NCBI GenBank assembly: GCA_002371115.1
Contig: DFFY01000005.1
Location: 12,110 to 56,224 of the forward strand
Length of the DNA stretch: 44,115 nt
Direction of reading: 5' to 3'
Source: Bacteroidales bacterium UBA3764
GTDB lineage: Bacteria > Bacteroidota > Bacteroidia > Bacteroidales > UBA932
Each line of letters begins with the position of its first letter. Within the stretch, counting starts at the first letter, position 1. The position numbers and the translations under genes are program-made. Under the pieces are notes generated by a model, which was not told the origin of the DNA, ran no database searches, and worked only from the letters and a program-made list of their open reading frames with translations. This document shows positions 16,084 to 25,031 of the stretch, piece by piece.

Positions 16084-18348
16084 ATGCGAATACTACGTGA
16101 TATGATTGTGCTGGGAACGGCCGCCCTTCTGGCCTTCTCCTGCACCAAGGACATTAACGAGCGCACCATCCACGAGGGCAGCGGTCTGGGTTTCCCCCAG
16201 AAGGTTTATACCCTGGAGGCGGAGGCCGGCCAGCTGGCCATCCCGGTAATTGCCACCCGTGCGTTCAGCGTGACCACGGAGGCCTCCTGGATTACGGTGC
16301 CCCAGACGGCCCCCGCCGGCCGTGAGGGATTCCTGGCCCGCTACTCGGCCAATACGTCGCTGCCGCGCGCCGCCCAGGTGGTGGTTGCCATTGACAATCA
16401 CCGGGATACCGTGACGCTGCGCCAGAAGGGAAACGTGGAGCCGGAACTGACAACAGCGTCCCCGGTCATTGCGGTCAAGGGCTCCGCCGCCGGCAAATGC
16501 GAGGTGGAGCTCCAGACCAACCTGCCTGCCGGCGACCTGGTGCTTGCCTGGGACAGCGAGGGAAACGAGAACTGGATAGAGGACGTAAAGGTGGAGGGAG
16601 GCAAGCTCCAGTTCAACTACAAGGCCAATCCACTTTCCTATACCCGCCACGGCAGCATTACCGTAAGCTATACGGATGCCTTTGGCAACCAGTTGCTCAT
16701 CCCCTTCCAGGTGAGCCAGCTTTCCCAGACCGATTCGGCCGGTGAAACCCTTTCCCTGCAGGAATTCTGCGCCTTGGCGACGGAGGAGGGAACGGAGCTG
16801 GAGAACGACCTGGTCATTGAGGGCATTGTGGTGAGCGACAAGGAGAACGGCAACTGCGGCGACAATACGCAGCTGTCCGTCACCTCCATCGACTATACCG
16901 TATGCCAGCGGACCATCTATCTGGAGGCGCTGGACGGTTCCAAGGGCCTGTGCCTGCTTACCAAGACGGCCGACGACAACGTCTTTGCCCAGGGCGACCG
17001 GGTAAAATGGTGTGTCCGGGGAACGGTACTGTACAAATCCCGGGTGGTGAATCCGGAGACGGATCCCGTGTTCTATACGCTTACCGGCGTCAAGGGCAAC
17101 ATGGCCCTGGAATGCGAGTCGCTGGGACGCGAGGGCATTCCCGTGAAAGAAAAGTACATTGGCGCCATTGACGATGACGACATTTTCACCTACGTGACGG
17201 TGAAGGATTGCGAACTGCCGGTGAGGAAAGGCCCTCTGACGCCTGTGAGCGAGCGGTTTACCTGCGAGACCGGCGTGGACAAGGTGGCCAAATTCGGTGT
17301 CCTGCTGCACGACATCTGCGGCGGCAGCCTGTACCTGTACACCAACACCACCTGCCCTTACCGGCGTGACGGCTCCGTGCTGCCGCAGGGAAGCGGCAAG
17401 GTGAGCGGCGTGGTGGTACACGAGCTGTACACCCGCTTCAGCTATCAGGACAATGCCAGTGCAGACGCCGAGACCTGGGGCAACATTGGCCGCTATCAGC
17501 TGCGCCATACCACCCGGGAGGACATTCAGTTGGCCCAAACCATGGAGGAGGGCTCCTTCTCTGCCATCCTGTGCGAATGGAGCTCCGTGGCCGCCAAGAA
17601 TCTGGAACACTACTATGCAACCGACGGGGACCGGAACGCGTACTTCGACTACAGTTTTACGTATCCTTTTTCGGGTACTTACCTTACAGACGGGCGGGCG
17701 GGAAAACTCCCCATTGTTCTTACAAAAGACTATTCCTACCTGGGGCCTATTGACGGAGAATATCCGTACGGGGAAATTCCGTCGGAGGAGGGGAGCGCCT
17801 GGGCCACCAATCTGACCGTCCGTGACGGCGCCCCGCAATACACCACGCTGGTGTTCTCTACAGCAGGCATTGCCAGCACCCGGATGAGCATGCAGATCTC
17901 CTCCATGAATTACTTCTACTCCTCCACCCAGAGCGTGGGCGGCGTGCCCATGTACCTGGAAGGTCCCCGTTACTGGTGGGTGGAATACTCCCTGGACGGG
18001 AACGAGTGGGTGCCCGTGGCAAAATATTCGCTGCCGGAGTTCTGCCAGACAACGCCTATGACCCAGCTGTGGCAGACGGCCGGCTACAAACCCGTGAATA
18101 TTCCGCTCCCGGCTTCCAAACTGCTGGGCCAGGAGAAGGTTTGGATACGGATTATCCCGGATGCTGCCATGCAGACCGGCAGCCAGACCGCGTACCTGGA
18201 GCCGTCGTTCACCTATCCCAATTCAGGCTCTTTCCCTACGGCCTGGAACTATATAGGCATCCGTTACAACACCGTGGATCCGCCGGCAACCGCATTTGAA
18301 GGCGGCAGCGACATAGACGGCATGGATCCCATTGACTATAACTGGTAA
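16084..18348 (+). CDS. BACON/DUF5689 surface lipoprotein
   Basis: A 754-residue lipoprotein (LAFSC, Cys20) following the previous stop by 2 bp. An upstream in-frame ATG at 16063 lies inside that gene and lacks a proper signal. Order of parts: BACON-like domain (about 38-118, SVTTEASWITVPQTAPAG ... VTLRQKG); a second BACON-like region with WIEDVKVEGGKLQFNYKANP (to about 220); and a DUF5689 oligonucleotide-binding-fold-like domain (about 225-460, NDLVIEGIVVSDKENGN ... GLCLLTKTADDN). The C-terminal domain of about 250 residues has WWVEYSLDGNEWVPV, which suggests another beta-sandwich of the carbohydrate-binding type. DUF5689 proteins are regular partners of SusC/D pairs. A glycan-binding accessory role is likely. 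Confidence 0.8.
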   Translation: MRILRDMIVLGTAALLAFSCTKDINERTIHEGSGLGFPQKVYTLEAEAGQLAIPVIATRAFSVTTEASWITVPQTAPAGREGFLARYSANTSLPRAAQVVVAIDNHRDTVTLRQKGNVEPELTTASPVIAVKGSAAGKCEVELQTNLPAGDLVLAWDSEGNENWIEDVKVEGGKLQFNYKANPLSYTRHGSITVSYTDAFGNQLLIPFQVSQLSQTDSAGETLSLQEFCALATEEGTELENDLVIEGIVVSDKENGNCGDNTQLSVTSIDYTVCQRTIYLEALDGSKGLCLLTKTADDNVFAQGDRVKWCVRGTVLYKSRVVNPETDPVFYTLTGVKGNMALECESLGREGIPVKEKYIGAIDDDDIFTYVTVKDCELPVRKGPLTPVSERFTCETGVDKVAKFGVLLHDICGGSLYLYTNTTCPYRRDGSVLPQGSGKVSGVVVHELYTRFSYQDNASADAETWGNIGRYQLRHTTREDIQLAQTMEEGSFSAILCEWSSVAAKNLEHYYATDGDRNAYFDYSFTYPFSGTYLTDGRAGKLPIVLTKDYSYLGPIDGEYPYGEIPSEEGSAWATNLTVRDGAPQYTTLVFSTAGIASTRMSMQISSMNYFYSSTQSVGGVPMYLEGPRYWWVEYSLDGNEWVPVAKYSLPEFCQTTPMTQLWQTAGYKPVNIPLPASKLLGQEKVWIRIIPDAAMQTGSQTAYLEPSFTYPNSGSFPTAWNYIGIRYNTVDPPATAFEGGSDIDGMDPIDYNW

Positions 18349-20435
18349 TGCGTATGAAAAAGTATATGATACTATTTGCAGCCGTGTTACTGGCTGCGTG
18401 TACCGCCAAGGAAACCCCTGACTCCGGAAAACCGGAAAAGGAGGCCCCGCGCCAGGCTCTTACCTTTACGGCCGATGCCGTGGTCACCAAAACCACGCTG
18501 GGCGCCGACTGGAGTGTCTCCTGGAACGAGGGAGACCAGGTGAAAATCCTGTGGAACGGCGGTGAGACCATCTGCGAGGCGGAACTGGAAGGCGGAAAGG
18601 CCTACTTCAATGCCGTGGTGGACGAGGTGAAGGAATACTATGCCGTTTATCCTGCCGGCATTGATGCGCAGGTGGGGGCCGACGGAAAGCTGGTGCTGGC
18701 TATTCCCACAGCACAGAGCGGACGCTTTGAGGACAGCGCCGTCATTGTGGCCCACACCACGCGGGAATCCCTGAACTTCGGGCGTTTCAAGAGCGCCGTG
18801 GGCATGATTCGCTTTTCCATTACGGACCCTTCCGTGACCAAGGTGCGGCTGACGGCTACGGACAGCAAACCCGTGGGCGGCAGCGTGAGTGCCGGTCCCG
18901 AACTCACGTATGAAACGGTCCCCGGCAGCGCTTCCGTGGAGGTGGCCGTGGAGGGCGCCGGCACCTATTATCTGTCCGTCCTTCCCGGAGTGCAGCTTGG
19001 CGGTCTGAGTTTCCAGCTGGGCAATGAAGAAAAGTGGTTGGGAACCGCCTCTTCCCAGACCCCGGCTACCATTCAGGCCGGGCAAATCCTGCTGGTAAGT
19101 GCCTCCCTGGAGGACAATCTGGTCATTGAAGGCGATATTTACATCACCGAGCCTGAAGTGCTGCGCAGCCTGCTTTCCAACCCGGCATCGGCCTCCAAAC
19201 TGGACGGCCATACCGTGCATGTGAGCGAGGGAACCTACGACCTGGCCATTGAGGAAAAGGGGCTCTCCCTGGACTTCGAGCAGGCCATTACGCTCAAAAT
19301 CGTAGCGGAGGAAGGCGCCGTTTTCACCACCTCCCTTTCCGGTGACGAAGGCTGTATCCTGACGGTGGCTTCCGACAAGGTGAACCTGGAGGTGGAAGGC
19401 GTTACCTTCACCGGCGGCTCCCATAACGGCTCCGGCGGAGCGCTCAACCTCACCAAGGGCAAGCATGTTTTCCGCAGCTGCACCTTCGACAAGAACGTAT
19501 GCACCTCCACATCGGCCGATAAAACCGGCGGCGCCGTGAATGTAGGCGGATCGGCCGAGGCCGATTTTGAGGGCTGCACGTTCACGGACAACCGGACATC
19601 GGTTACCGGCGGCGGCGCGCTGGCCGTTTACACTACCGGCATGGTCCGCGTCCTGAATTGCACCTTTACGGGCAATACGTCCCACAACGGAACCGCTTAC
19701 GTGGGCAACGGCGGCGCCATTCTGCAGAAAAAGGCCGAGAATATCCTCTATGTAGCCAACAGTCGCTTCAGCGGGAACGGAACCAATACCAACGGCCCCG
19801 ACATCTTCACCTCCGCCGGAGCTGCGCTGCTGTTGTTCAACAACACCCTGGCCCATCCGCTGTATCCGGAGGGAAACAGCCTGAACCGCGGTCTGGTGCG
19901 CGTAAACGCTCCGGCATTGGCGGTCAACTGCACCTTTGTCATGCAGGTGGATGAGACCGGCACCGGCGCCGGCTGCAACAACGGCGTGCTGGCCTTCTCC
20001 CAGAACAGCAACAATGTCATCATGGGCAACCTGATGCTAACCAATGCAGGGTATTCCATGGGCGCCGGTGCCAATTATGCCGGGCCCACCACCAAAAAGG
20101 CAACTACGGCCGGTTACAACGTATATAGCGAGGCTCCTAAGATTGATTTCACGGACAAGGGCGGCAACACGGACGTGACCGGCATCCGCACGGCGGACAT
20201 CGTCTCTTCCGACGCCCTTTCTTCCGACGGCCTGCTGCACTGGGACGGCCCTGCCGCCAAACTCCTGGCCTATCAGGCCCCGACACCGGCACAGGTGGCG
20301 GGCGTCATCAAGGCTTACCCTGTGGATGGTGAAAACTTTTATAACTGGTTGGAAGCCAAAGGAGTCTTTGGCAAGGATGCCGCCGGGAACGACCGCGGAA
20401 ACAGTTGGTGGCCCGGTGCTTATCAAGGAGAATGA
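18348..20435 (+). CDS. Fimbrillin-like/beta-helix surface lipoprotein
   Basis: A 695-residue lipoprotein (LLAAC, Cys18). The start codon overlaps the previous stop (TAATG); MKKYM at 18354 is an alternative. Residues about 30-255 are a fimbrillin-like module with the KTTLGADWSVSWNEGDQVKI and YYAVYPAGI motifs, and residues about 260-650 are a right-handed beta-helix with repeated strand/GGA turns (SGGALNL, GGAVNVGGSAEADFEGCTFT, GGGALAV, GNGGAIL). The end, GNDRGNSWWPGAY, is the same signature as in the lipoprotein at 3933, so the two are paralogues. Beta-helix folds include polysaccharide lyases and GH28-type enzymes, but no catalytic set was recognised. It may be a binding protein or an unassigned carbohydrate-active enzyme. 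Confidence 0.8.
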   Translation: MRMKKYMILFAAVLLAACTAKETPDSGKPEKEAPRQALTFTADAVVTKTTLGADWSVSWNEGDQVKILWNGGETICEAELEGGKAYFNAVVDEVKEYYAVYPAGIDAQVGADGKLVLAIPTAQSGRFEDSAVIVAHTTRESLNFGRFKSAVGMIRFSITDPSVTKVRLTATDSKPVGGSVSAGPELTYETVPGSASVEVAVEGAGTYYLSVLPGVQLGGLSFQLGNEEKWLGTASSQTPATIQAGQILLVSASLEDNLVIEGDIYITEPEVLRSLLSNPASASKLDGHTVHVSEGTYDLAIEEKGLSLDFEQAITLKIVAEEGAVFTTSLSGDEGCILTVASDKVNLEVEGVTFTGGSHNGSGGALNLTKGKHVFRSCTFDKNVCTSTSADKTGGAVNVGGSAEADFEGCTFTDNRTSVTGGGALAVYTTGMVRVLNCTFTGNTSHNGTAYVGNGGAILQKKAENILYVANSRFSGNGTNTNGPDIFTSAGAALLLFNNTLAHPLYPEGNSLNRGLVRVNAPALAVNCTFVMQVDETGTGAGCNNGVLAFSQNSNNVIMGNLMLTNAGYSMGAGANYAGPTTKKATTAGYNVYSEAPKIDFTDKGGNTDVTGIRTADIVSSDALSSDGLLHWDGPAAKLLAYQAPTPAQVAGVIKAYPVDGENFYNWLEAKGVFGKDAAGNDRGNSWWPGAYQGE

Positions 20436-22189
20436 TGAAACGGTTTCTGACATACCTGGGCTTGTTGTTGCCGCTGATGCTGGCGGCGCAGCCCATGCCG
20501 CGCATCAAGGTGGGGACCTACAACATTTTCACTTCCGACTCCCGCCTCAAGAGCGTGAACGGGAATGACAATGTGAGTCCCCAACGCCTGTGGTGCAACA
20601 GCTACACGGCCGTGGGCGACATGATTGTGCACATGGACTGCGACATCATGGGTCTGCAGGAAATCTGCGACAGCATCTGGAACGGGCCGCAGAACATCCG
20701 TGCCGACGTGGCCGCCAAGGGCCTTCAGTATGAATGGATTCTGTATCCCAACACCACGCACGGGCACATTTCCTATGACGATGCCATCGGCTATAAACCG
20801 GAGGTGTTCGAGTGCCTGGACAACGGCATCTTCTGGATGGGGGGTGTTTTTGACGCGCCTCAGATGGCCGAGGATGCTCCCAAAGGCTCCATGCGCCCCA
20901 CGGTGTGGGCGCACATGAAACACAAGGCCTCCGGAAAGGAATTCTACTTCCTGAGCACGCACCTTGTGGTCTCGCAAAAACAGGCAGACGGCAAGTACAG
21001 CCACGAGGGCAACAAATACAACGCCCAGCAGCTCCGCAAATGGTGTGCGGAAAACCTGCCGCTGGACATGCCGGCCATCCTGGTGGGCGACATGAACGTG
21101 GACGACAAAGCCAAACACTGGGGCTCGCTGGCCCAGACGCCCTTCATGGATGCCAAGCTGTATTTCCTCCATGCCGGTCGCCTCAGTGCCGATGCCAAAA
21201 CCTGGGGCACGCAGGATACCAAGGACGAGGGCGGGTATTCCAAATGGTGGCCGGACCACATTATGTTCAACGGATTCCGCCCGCTGGACTACGTGATTTA
21301 CCGGGACAAGTTCCCTACGGTGGACGGCTCGCTCCACTATCCGTCGGACCACCTGCCCGTGTCGTGCAACATGGAGTTCCGGGACTACTCTCCCAGCGGT
21401 CTTGACGCCCCGGAAAAAGGGAAGAAAGCACTGCGGGCCATGTCGTTCAATGTCAGGTACAGAAACAACAATGTGGACTACGAAAACGGCTGGGACCATC
21501 GCAAGAGGGCCATTCCGGCCATGCTGGAAGACGTTAAGCCGGATGTGTTTGGTACGCAGGAGATTACGCACGACCAGATAGCTTACCTGGATGTCCGTGC
21601 TCCCCAGTACAAGCATGTGGGTGTGTTCCGCGAGGGTGGGGATACGGGCGAATGCCCCAGCATCTACTATAACGAGGCCAGCGTAAGCCTTCAGGATTGG
21701 GGCGCCTTCTGGCTCAGCGAAACCCCTTCCGTCCCTTCGATGGGATGGGATGCCCGCTATAAACGCACGGCAGTGTGGGCCAGGATGAAGGCGAAGGACA
21801 CCGGCAAGGAATTCTTCTTTGTGACCACCCACCTGGACCACCGCGGACAGGAAGCCCGCGAAAAGGGGATGGACCTTATCCTGGATACCCTCAAGGTGCT
21901 CAATCCCAAGAATTTGCCCTGCATGCTGGTGGGGGACCTCAACGCCCTGTCGGACAATCCCGCCCTTGCCCGGGTTTCCAGGGAGATGAAAAGCGCCCAG
22001 GAAACGGCGGCCTCCACGGACCCCCGCTACACCTTCAACGGGTATGGCAAAAGCTGGACGGGCATCATTGACTACATCTGGTACAAGGGCCCCCGGAAAT
22101 GTACGCAGTTCCGGGTAGTAACGCGCAAGTACCTGCACATCCCCTATATCTCCGACCATTATCCCATCTGGGCCGATTTTGAATTATGA
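20432..22189 (+). CDS. Secreted protein with two tandem EEP (phosphodiesterase-fold) domains
   Basis: A 585-residue exported protein with a signal peptidase I type signal (LGLLLPLMLAAQP) and an ATGATG start overlapping the previous stop. Domain 1 (about 24-315) has VGTYNIFTSDS, GLQEICDS (Glu77), FLSTHLVV, VGDMNVDD (Asp220, Asn222) and YPSDHLP (His307). Domain 2 (about 335-585) has MSFNVRYRNNN, GTQEITHD (Glu377), TTHLDHRGQEAR, VGDLNALS (Asp502, Asn504) and SDHYP (His576). All metal- and phosphate-binding motifs of the endonuclease/exonuclease/phosphatase superfamily are present in both. Domain 1 shares the R-x-WCNS-x-TAV motif with the three other EEP proteins of this locus. Domain 2 belongs to the more common Bacteroidota EEP type. 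Substrates in the superfamily include DNA, RNA, inositol phosphates and sphingomyelin; a phosphorylated glycan is a guess from context. Confidence 0.87.
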   Translation: MMKRFLTYLGLLLPLMLAAQPMPRIKVGTYNIFTSDSRLKSVNGNDNVSPQRLWCNSYTAVGDMIVHMDCDIMGLQEICDSIWNGPQNIRADVAAKGLQYEWILYPNTTHGHISYDDAIGYKPEVFECLDNGIFWMGGVFDAPQMAEDAPKGSMRPTVWAHMKHKASGKEFYFLSTHLVVSQKQADGKYSHEGNKYNAQQLRKWCAENLPLDMPAILVGDMNVDDKAKHWGSLAQTPFMDAKLYFLHAGRLSADAKTWGTQDTKDEGGYSKWWPDHIMFNGFRPLDYVIYRDKFPTVDGSLHYPSDHLPVSCNMEFRDYSPSGLDAPEKGKKALRAMSFNVRYRNNNVDYENGWDHRKRAIPAMLEDVKPDVFGTQEITHDQIAYLDVRAPQYKHVGVFREGGDTGECPSIYYNEASVSLQDWGAFWLSETPSVPSMGWDARYKRTAVWARMKAKDTGKEFFFVTTHLDHRGQEAREKGMDLILDTLKVLNPKNLPCMLVGDLNALSDNPALARVSREMKSAQETAASTDPRYTFNGYGKSWTGIIDYIWYKGPRKCTQFRVVTRKYLHIPYISDHYPIWADFEL

Positions 22190-23172
22190 AAAAGACCGTT
22201 GCAAGCTTGATGGCCCTGCTGTGGGCCCTGTGCACCCTGGCGGCGCCCAAAACGCCCCTCCGGGTGGGAACCTATGAAGTTGCCAACTCGTTCAACCGGC
22301 GGGTACAGGCGGAGAAAGGCAACATGTCCCTCCAGCGCATGTGGTGCAACAGCGCCGCAGCCGTGGCCGATGCCATCATCGAAGCGGACTGTGACATAAT
22401 CGGCATTCAGGATGTCTGTGATTCCATAGCCGGCCGGCGTGAAGGCGTCAAGCCTCTGATTGATATCATCAAAGAACGCGGAGGCGATTATGACTGGCTG
22501 GTTCTGAGCAACAAGAATCCCAATTTCCCGCTGGAGGGACAGATGGCAAACGGGAACGGAATCATCTGGAGGGCTTCCCGTTTTGAACTGAAGGACTGGG
22601 GAATCAACTGGCTCAGCGGCGTTTACGATAAACCGGGCCGTTCCAAGGAATACAAATACGGCGCGGAGACATCGGCCATGATGTGGGTGAAACTTTATGA
22701 CCGCATGGCGGGCAAAGAACTCATTTTTACCAGCGCGTCAGCTTCCGGCCCTACGCAGTACGACAAAGGCGAAAAAGTGGTGTATCACGAAATCAATATC
22801 GCCAATTGCCGTAACATCGTGGATTATATGCAGCTTCACATTGTGCCCAAGGGGATGCCGTCCATCATTGCCGTAAGCGCGCACAATGCTCCGTCTCACG
22901 AGGGTTATAAAGCTCTCACCAGCTCCGTCTGGCTGGATGTTCACGACCGTCTGCACGACGAAGGCTCGCTGAGCGAGGAGGCGGAGAAGGTACGCGACAC
23001 GTGCAACAGTCCCAATGAGAGCAAAGTGCAGGGCGGTCGTCCGGACCACATTCTGGTTGACGGCTTTGGCATCAAAGACTACAAAGTGCTCCGAAAAAAG
23101 TACCCGACGGCCGACGGCACCTTGCATTATCCTTCGCTGCATTTCCCGGTAGTAGCAGACTTAACCTATTGA
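22186..23172 (+). CDS. Degenerate EEP-domain protein (probable pseudoenzyme)
   Basis: A 328-residue exported protein (signal LLWALCTLAAP) whose ATG overlaps the previous stop (ATGA). It aligns from end to end with domain 1 of the upstream protein, including the QRMWCNSAAAVAD and GGRPDHILVDGF motifs. Most catalytic positions are changed: N to E31 in GTYEV, E to D76 in GIQDVCDS, H to S185 in FTSASAS, D to A232 in VSAHN, and D to L318 in YPSLH. Asn234 and His319 remain. The open frame is intact with neighbour-like codon use, so it is not a decaying pseudogene. It may bind the substrate or the active paralogue without catalysis. The next gene starts 4 bp after the stop. Confidence 0.82.
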   Translation: MKKTVASLMALLWALCTLAAPKTPLRVGTYEVANSFNRRVQAEKGNMSLQRMWCNSAAAVADAIIEADCDIIGIQDVCDSIAGRREGVKPLIDIIKERGGDYDWLVLSNKNPNFPLEGQMANGNGIIWRASRFELKDWGINWLSGVYDKPGRSKEYKYGAETSAMMWVKLYDRMAGKELIFTSASASGPTQYDKGEKVVYHEINIANCRNIVDYMQLHIVPKGMPSIIAVSAHNAPSHEGYKALTSSVWLDVHDRLHDEGSLSEEAEKVRDTCNSPNESKVQGGRPDHILVDGFGIKDYKVLRKKYPTADGTLHYPSLHFPVVADLTY

Positions 23173-23176
23173 TCCT

Positions 23177-25027
23177 ATGAACGCCAAGTTGTTATCCCTC
23201 CTGGCCGCGCTGCCCGTCCTGCTCCTTTCCTGTGATAAGGAGCCGCAGAAGCAGGCTTTTCGCTTGAAAGCCGGCGTAGAGGAAGTTGCCGTAAAAACGG
23301 TCTTGGGTAGCAAGGAGAGCGGTAAATATCCTGTTCTCTGGAGCGAAGGCGATGTGATTTCCGTCAACGGTTTGGTTTCCAAGCCTTTGACTTCGGATGA
23401 GGCGGGAGCGGCATCGGCCACTTTTACGTTTGATGAGAAACCTGCCGATGCCGGGGTTTACAACGTTGTGTATCCTGGCAGCACCACCAGCGGCCGCGTG
23501 GTTTTCCCTGCTTCCCAAAGCTACGTGGAGAACTCTTTCTGCCCCGGGGCGGCACCGCTTGTCGGCCAGACCGACAATTTGGATGCGCCCGTTACCATGC
23601 GTTCCTGCGCGGCGGTCATCCGCTTCTCCATAAAGGGCAATGTTAAACTGACGTCGATGGAAGTATCCACTCCCGTGGGAGAGAAAATCAGCGGAAACTT
23701 CGACATGAATCTGGTCCCGCAGGACGGAGCATCGGCCAAGATGAACTATTCGTTCGGCAGTGGACTTGCATTGAGCGAAACTGCCAGGACTGTGGTGTTT
23801 ACGGTACCGGCCGGAAGCTATCAGAAGGGTATTCGCGCCGTTTTGAAGGCAAGCGGAGGAAGCAGCATGACGCTGTCGTTCTTTACCAGCGGAGCCACTG
23901 TCGAGGCAAAGGTCTGCGCCTTCCCATCCATAACGTTCCAGGCTGGGAAAGAAATCATCTTCAATGAGACAGACCCCATGGGCGGCGAAGAAATTGACAT
24001 AGAAGAGACTGCCGGTGCGGAAGGGATGAATGCCGACGATGCGGCCCTCGCCACTGCCATCAGCGTAGGTTCGTACAATATCTGGGCTCCCAGCGCCAGA
24101 AAGTCCGTGATGGACGCAGATGATACCGTCTCCGAGCAGCGCTCCTGGGCCAATAGTTACACGGCCGTTGCCGACATGATAAAGCTGCTGGACTGCGACG
24201 TGATTGGTTTGCAGGAGGTGACCAGGATGGTTTACAAAACAACTTATCAATGGACCTCCGACAATAAGGACTACGACGGGAATGTGCATACGCTCAATTC
24301 TTTGCTTCCCTCTTATTCCTGGGTGATATACAATGCCAACAATACCACCTATGACAGTTCTTTCCCGAACAATACAACCGCTGCCGGGCTGGGCAGTACA
24401 GACGCCATCCTTTACAAGAGTTCCGTGCTCACGCTGAATGCCAAGGGCCGGGCCTGGCTGAACGGCACAAAAACGGCTCATCCAAATAGCGGAACCGGAG
24501 GCAACTGGGACGGCCTTGGCACAAATCGGCCTGCCACCTGGGCCAGGTTCACGCATAAAGCCAGCGGAAAGCAGTTTTTCTTTATCACTACCCACCTGGA
24601 TTTGCCCAATGCCGGCGAAGAAAGCGACCCTGCCTTCCCGCAGCGGCGCAATGCCACGGAGTTGATAGAATGGTTTGCTCCCACCTATGCCGGAGACCTT
24701 CCTTCAGTCATTACAGGCGATATGAACGTAGATGCAGGCGATACGGCCGGCAACTATGATATACTGGTTTCCGGAAAGTGGAAGGACAGTTATGATATCA
24801 TGAAAGAATGGGGGACACTTTCTTATATTGACCAGCGCGTGAAAGGGACCATGCCGGCCAACAAGAATGAGGAAGGCGGCTTTTCATCCTGGAGGCCGGA
24901 TCATGTGCTTTTCTATGGGTTCACGCCTTCGTTCTATATGGTCGGTCGCGAAAAACTCCCTACGGCCAACGGAGAACAGCATTGGCCGTCTGACCATCTC
25001 CCCGTAAAAGTTGTTTTAAATTTCTAA
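23177..25027 (+). CDS. Lipoprotein with fimbrillin-like N-terminus and EEP domain
   Basis: A 616-residue lipoprotein (VLLLSC, Cys19). Residues about 28-265 are a fimbrillin-like module (KTVLGSKESGKYPVLWSEGDVISVNGLVSKPL). Residues about 293-616 are an EEP domain with VGSYNIWAPSAR, RSWANSYTAVADMI, GLQEV (Glu347), FITTHLDLP, TGDMNVD (Asp515, Asn517), WRPDHVLFYGF and WPSDHLP (His607), so the active site looks intact. The lipid anchor suggests it works at the outer membrane, unlike the soluble tandem EEP protein. Its N-terminal module is closely related to that of the next gene, which carries GLUG-type repeats instead. It is the third EEP gene in the run. Confidence 0.87.
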   Translation: MNAKLLSLLAALPVLLLSCDKEPQKQAFRLKAGVEEVAVKTVLGSKESGKYPVLWSEGDVISVNGLVSKPLTSDEAGAASATFTFDEKPADAGVYNVVYPGSTTSGRVVFPASQSYVENSFCPGAAPLVGQTDNLDAPVTMRSCAAVIRFSIKGNVKLTSMEVSTPVGEKISGNFDMNLVPQDGASAKMNYSFGSGLALSETARTVVFTVPAGSYQKGIRAVLKASGGSSMTLSFFTSGATVEAKVCAFPSITFQAGKEIIFNETDPMGGEEIDIEETAGAEGMNADDAALATAISVGSYNIWAPSARKSVMDADDTVSEQRSWANSYTAVADMIKLLDCDVIGLQEVTRMVYKTTYQWTSDNKDYDGNVHTLNSLLPSYSWVIYNANNTTYDSSFPNNTTAAGLGSTDAILYKSSVLTLNAKGRAWLNGTKTAHPNSGTGGNWDGLGTNRPATWARFTHKASGKQFFFITTHLDLPNAGEESDPAFPQRRNATELIEWFAPTYAGDLPSVITGDMNVDAGDTAGNYDILVSGKWKDSYDIMKEWGTLSYIDQRVKGTMPANKNEEGGFSSWRPDHVLFYGFTPSFYMVGREKLPTANGEQHWPSDHLPVKVVLNF

Positions 25028-25031
25028 GGGT

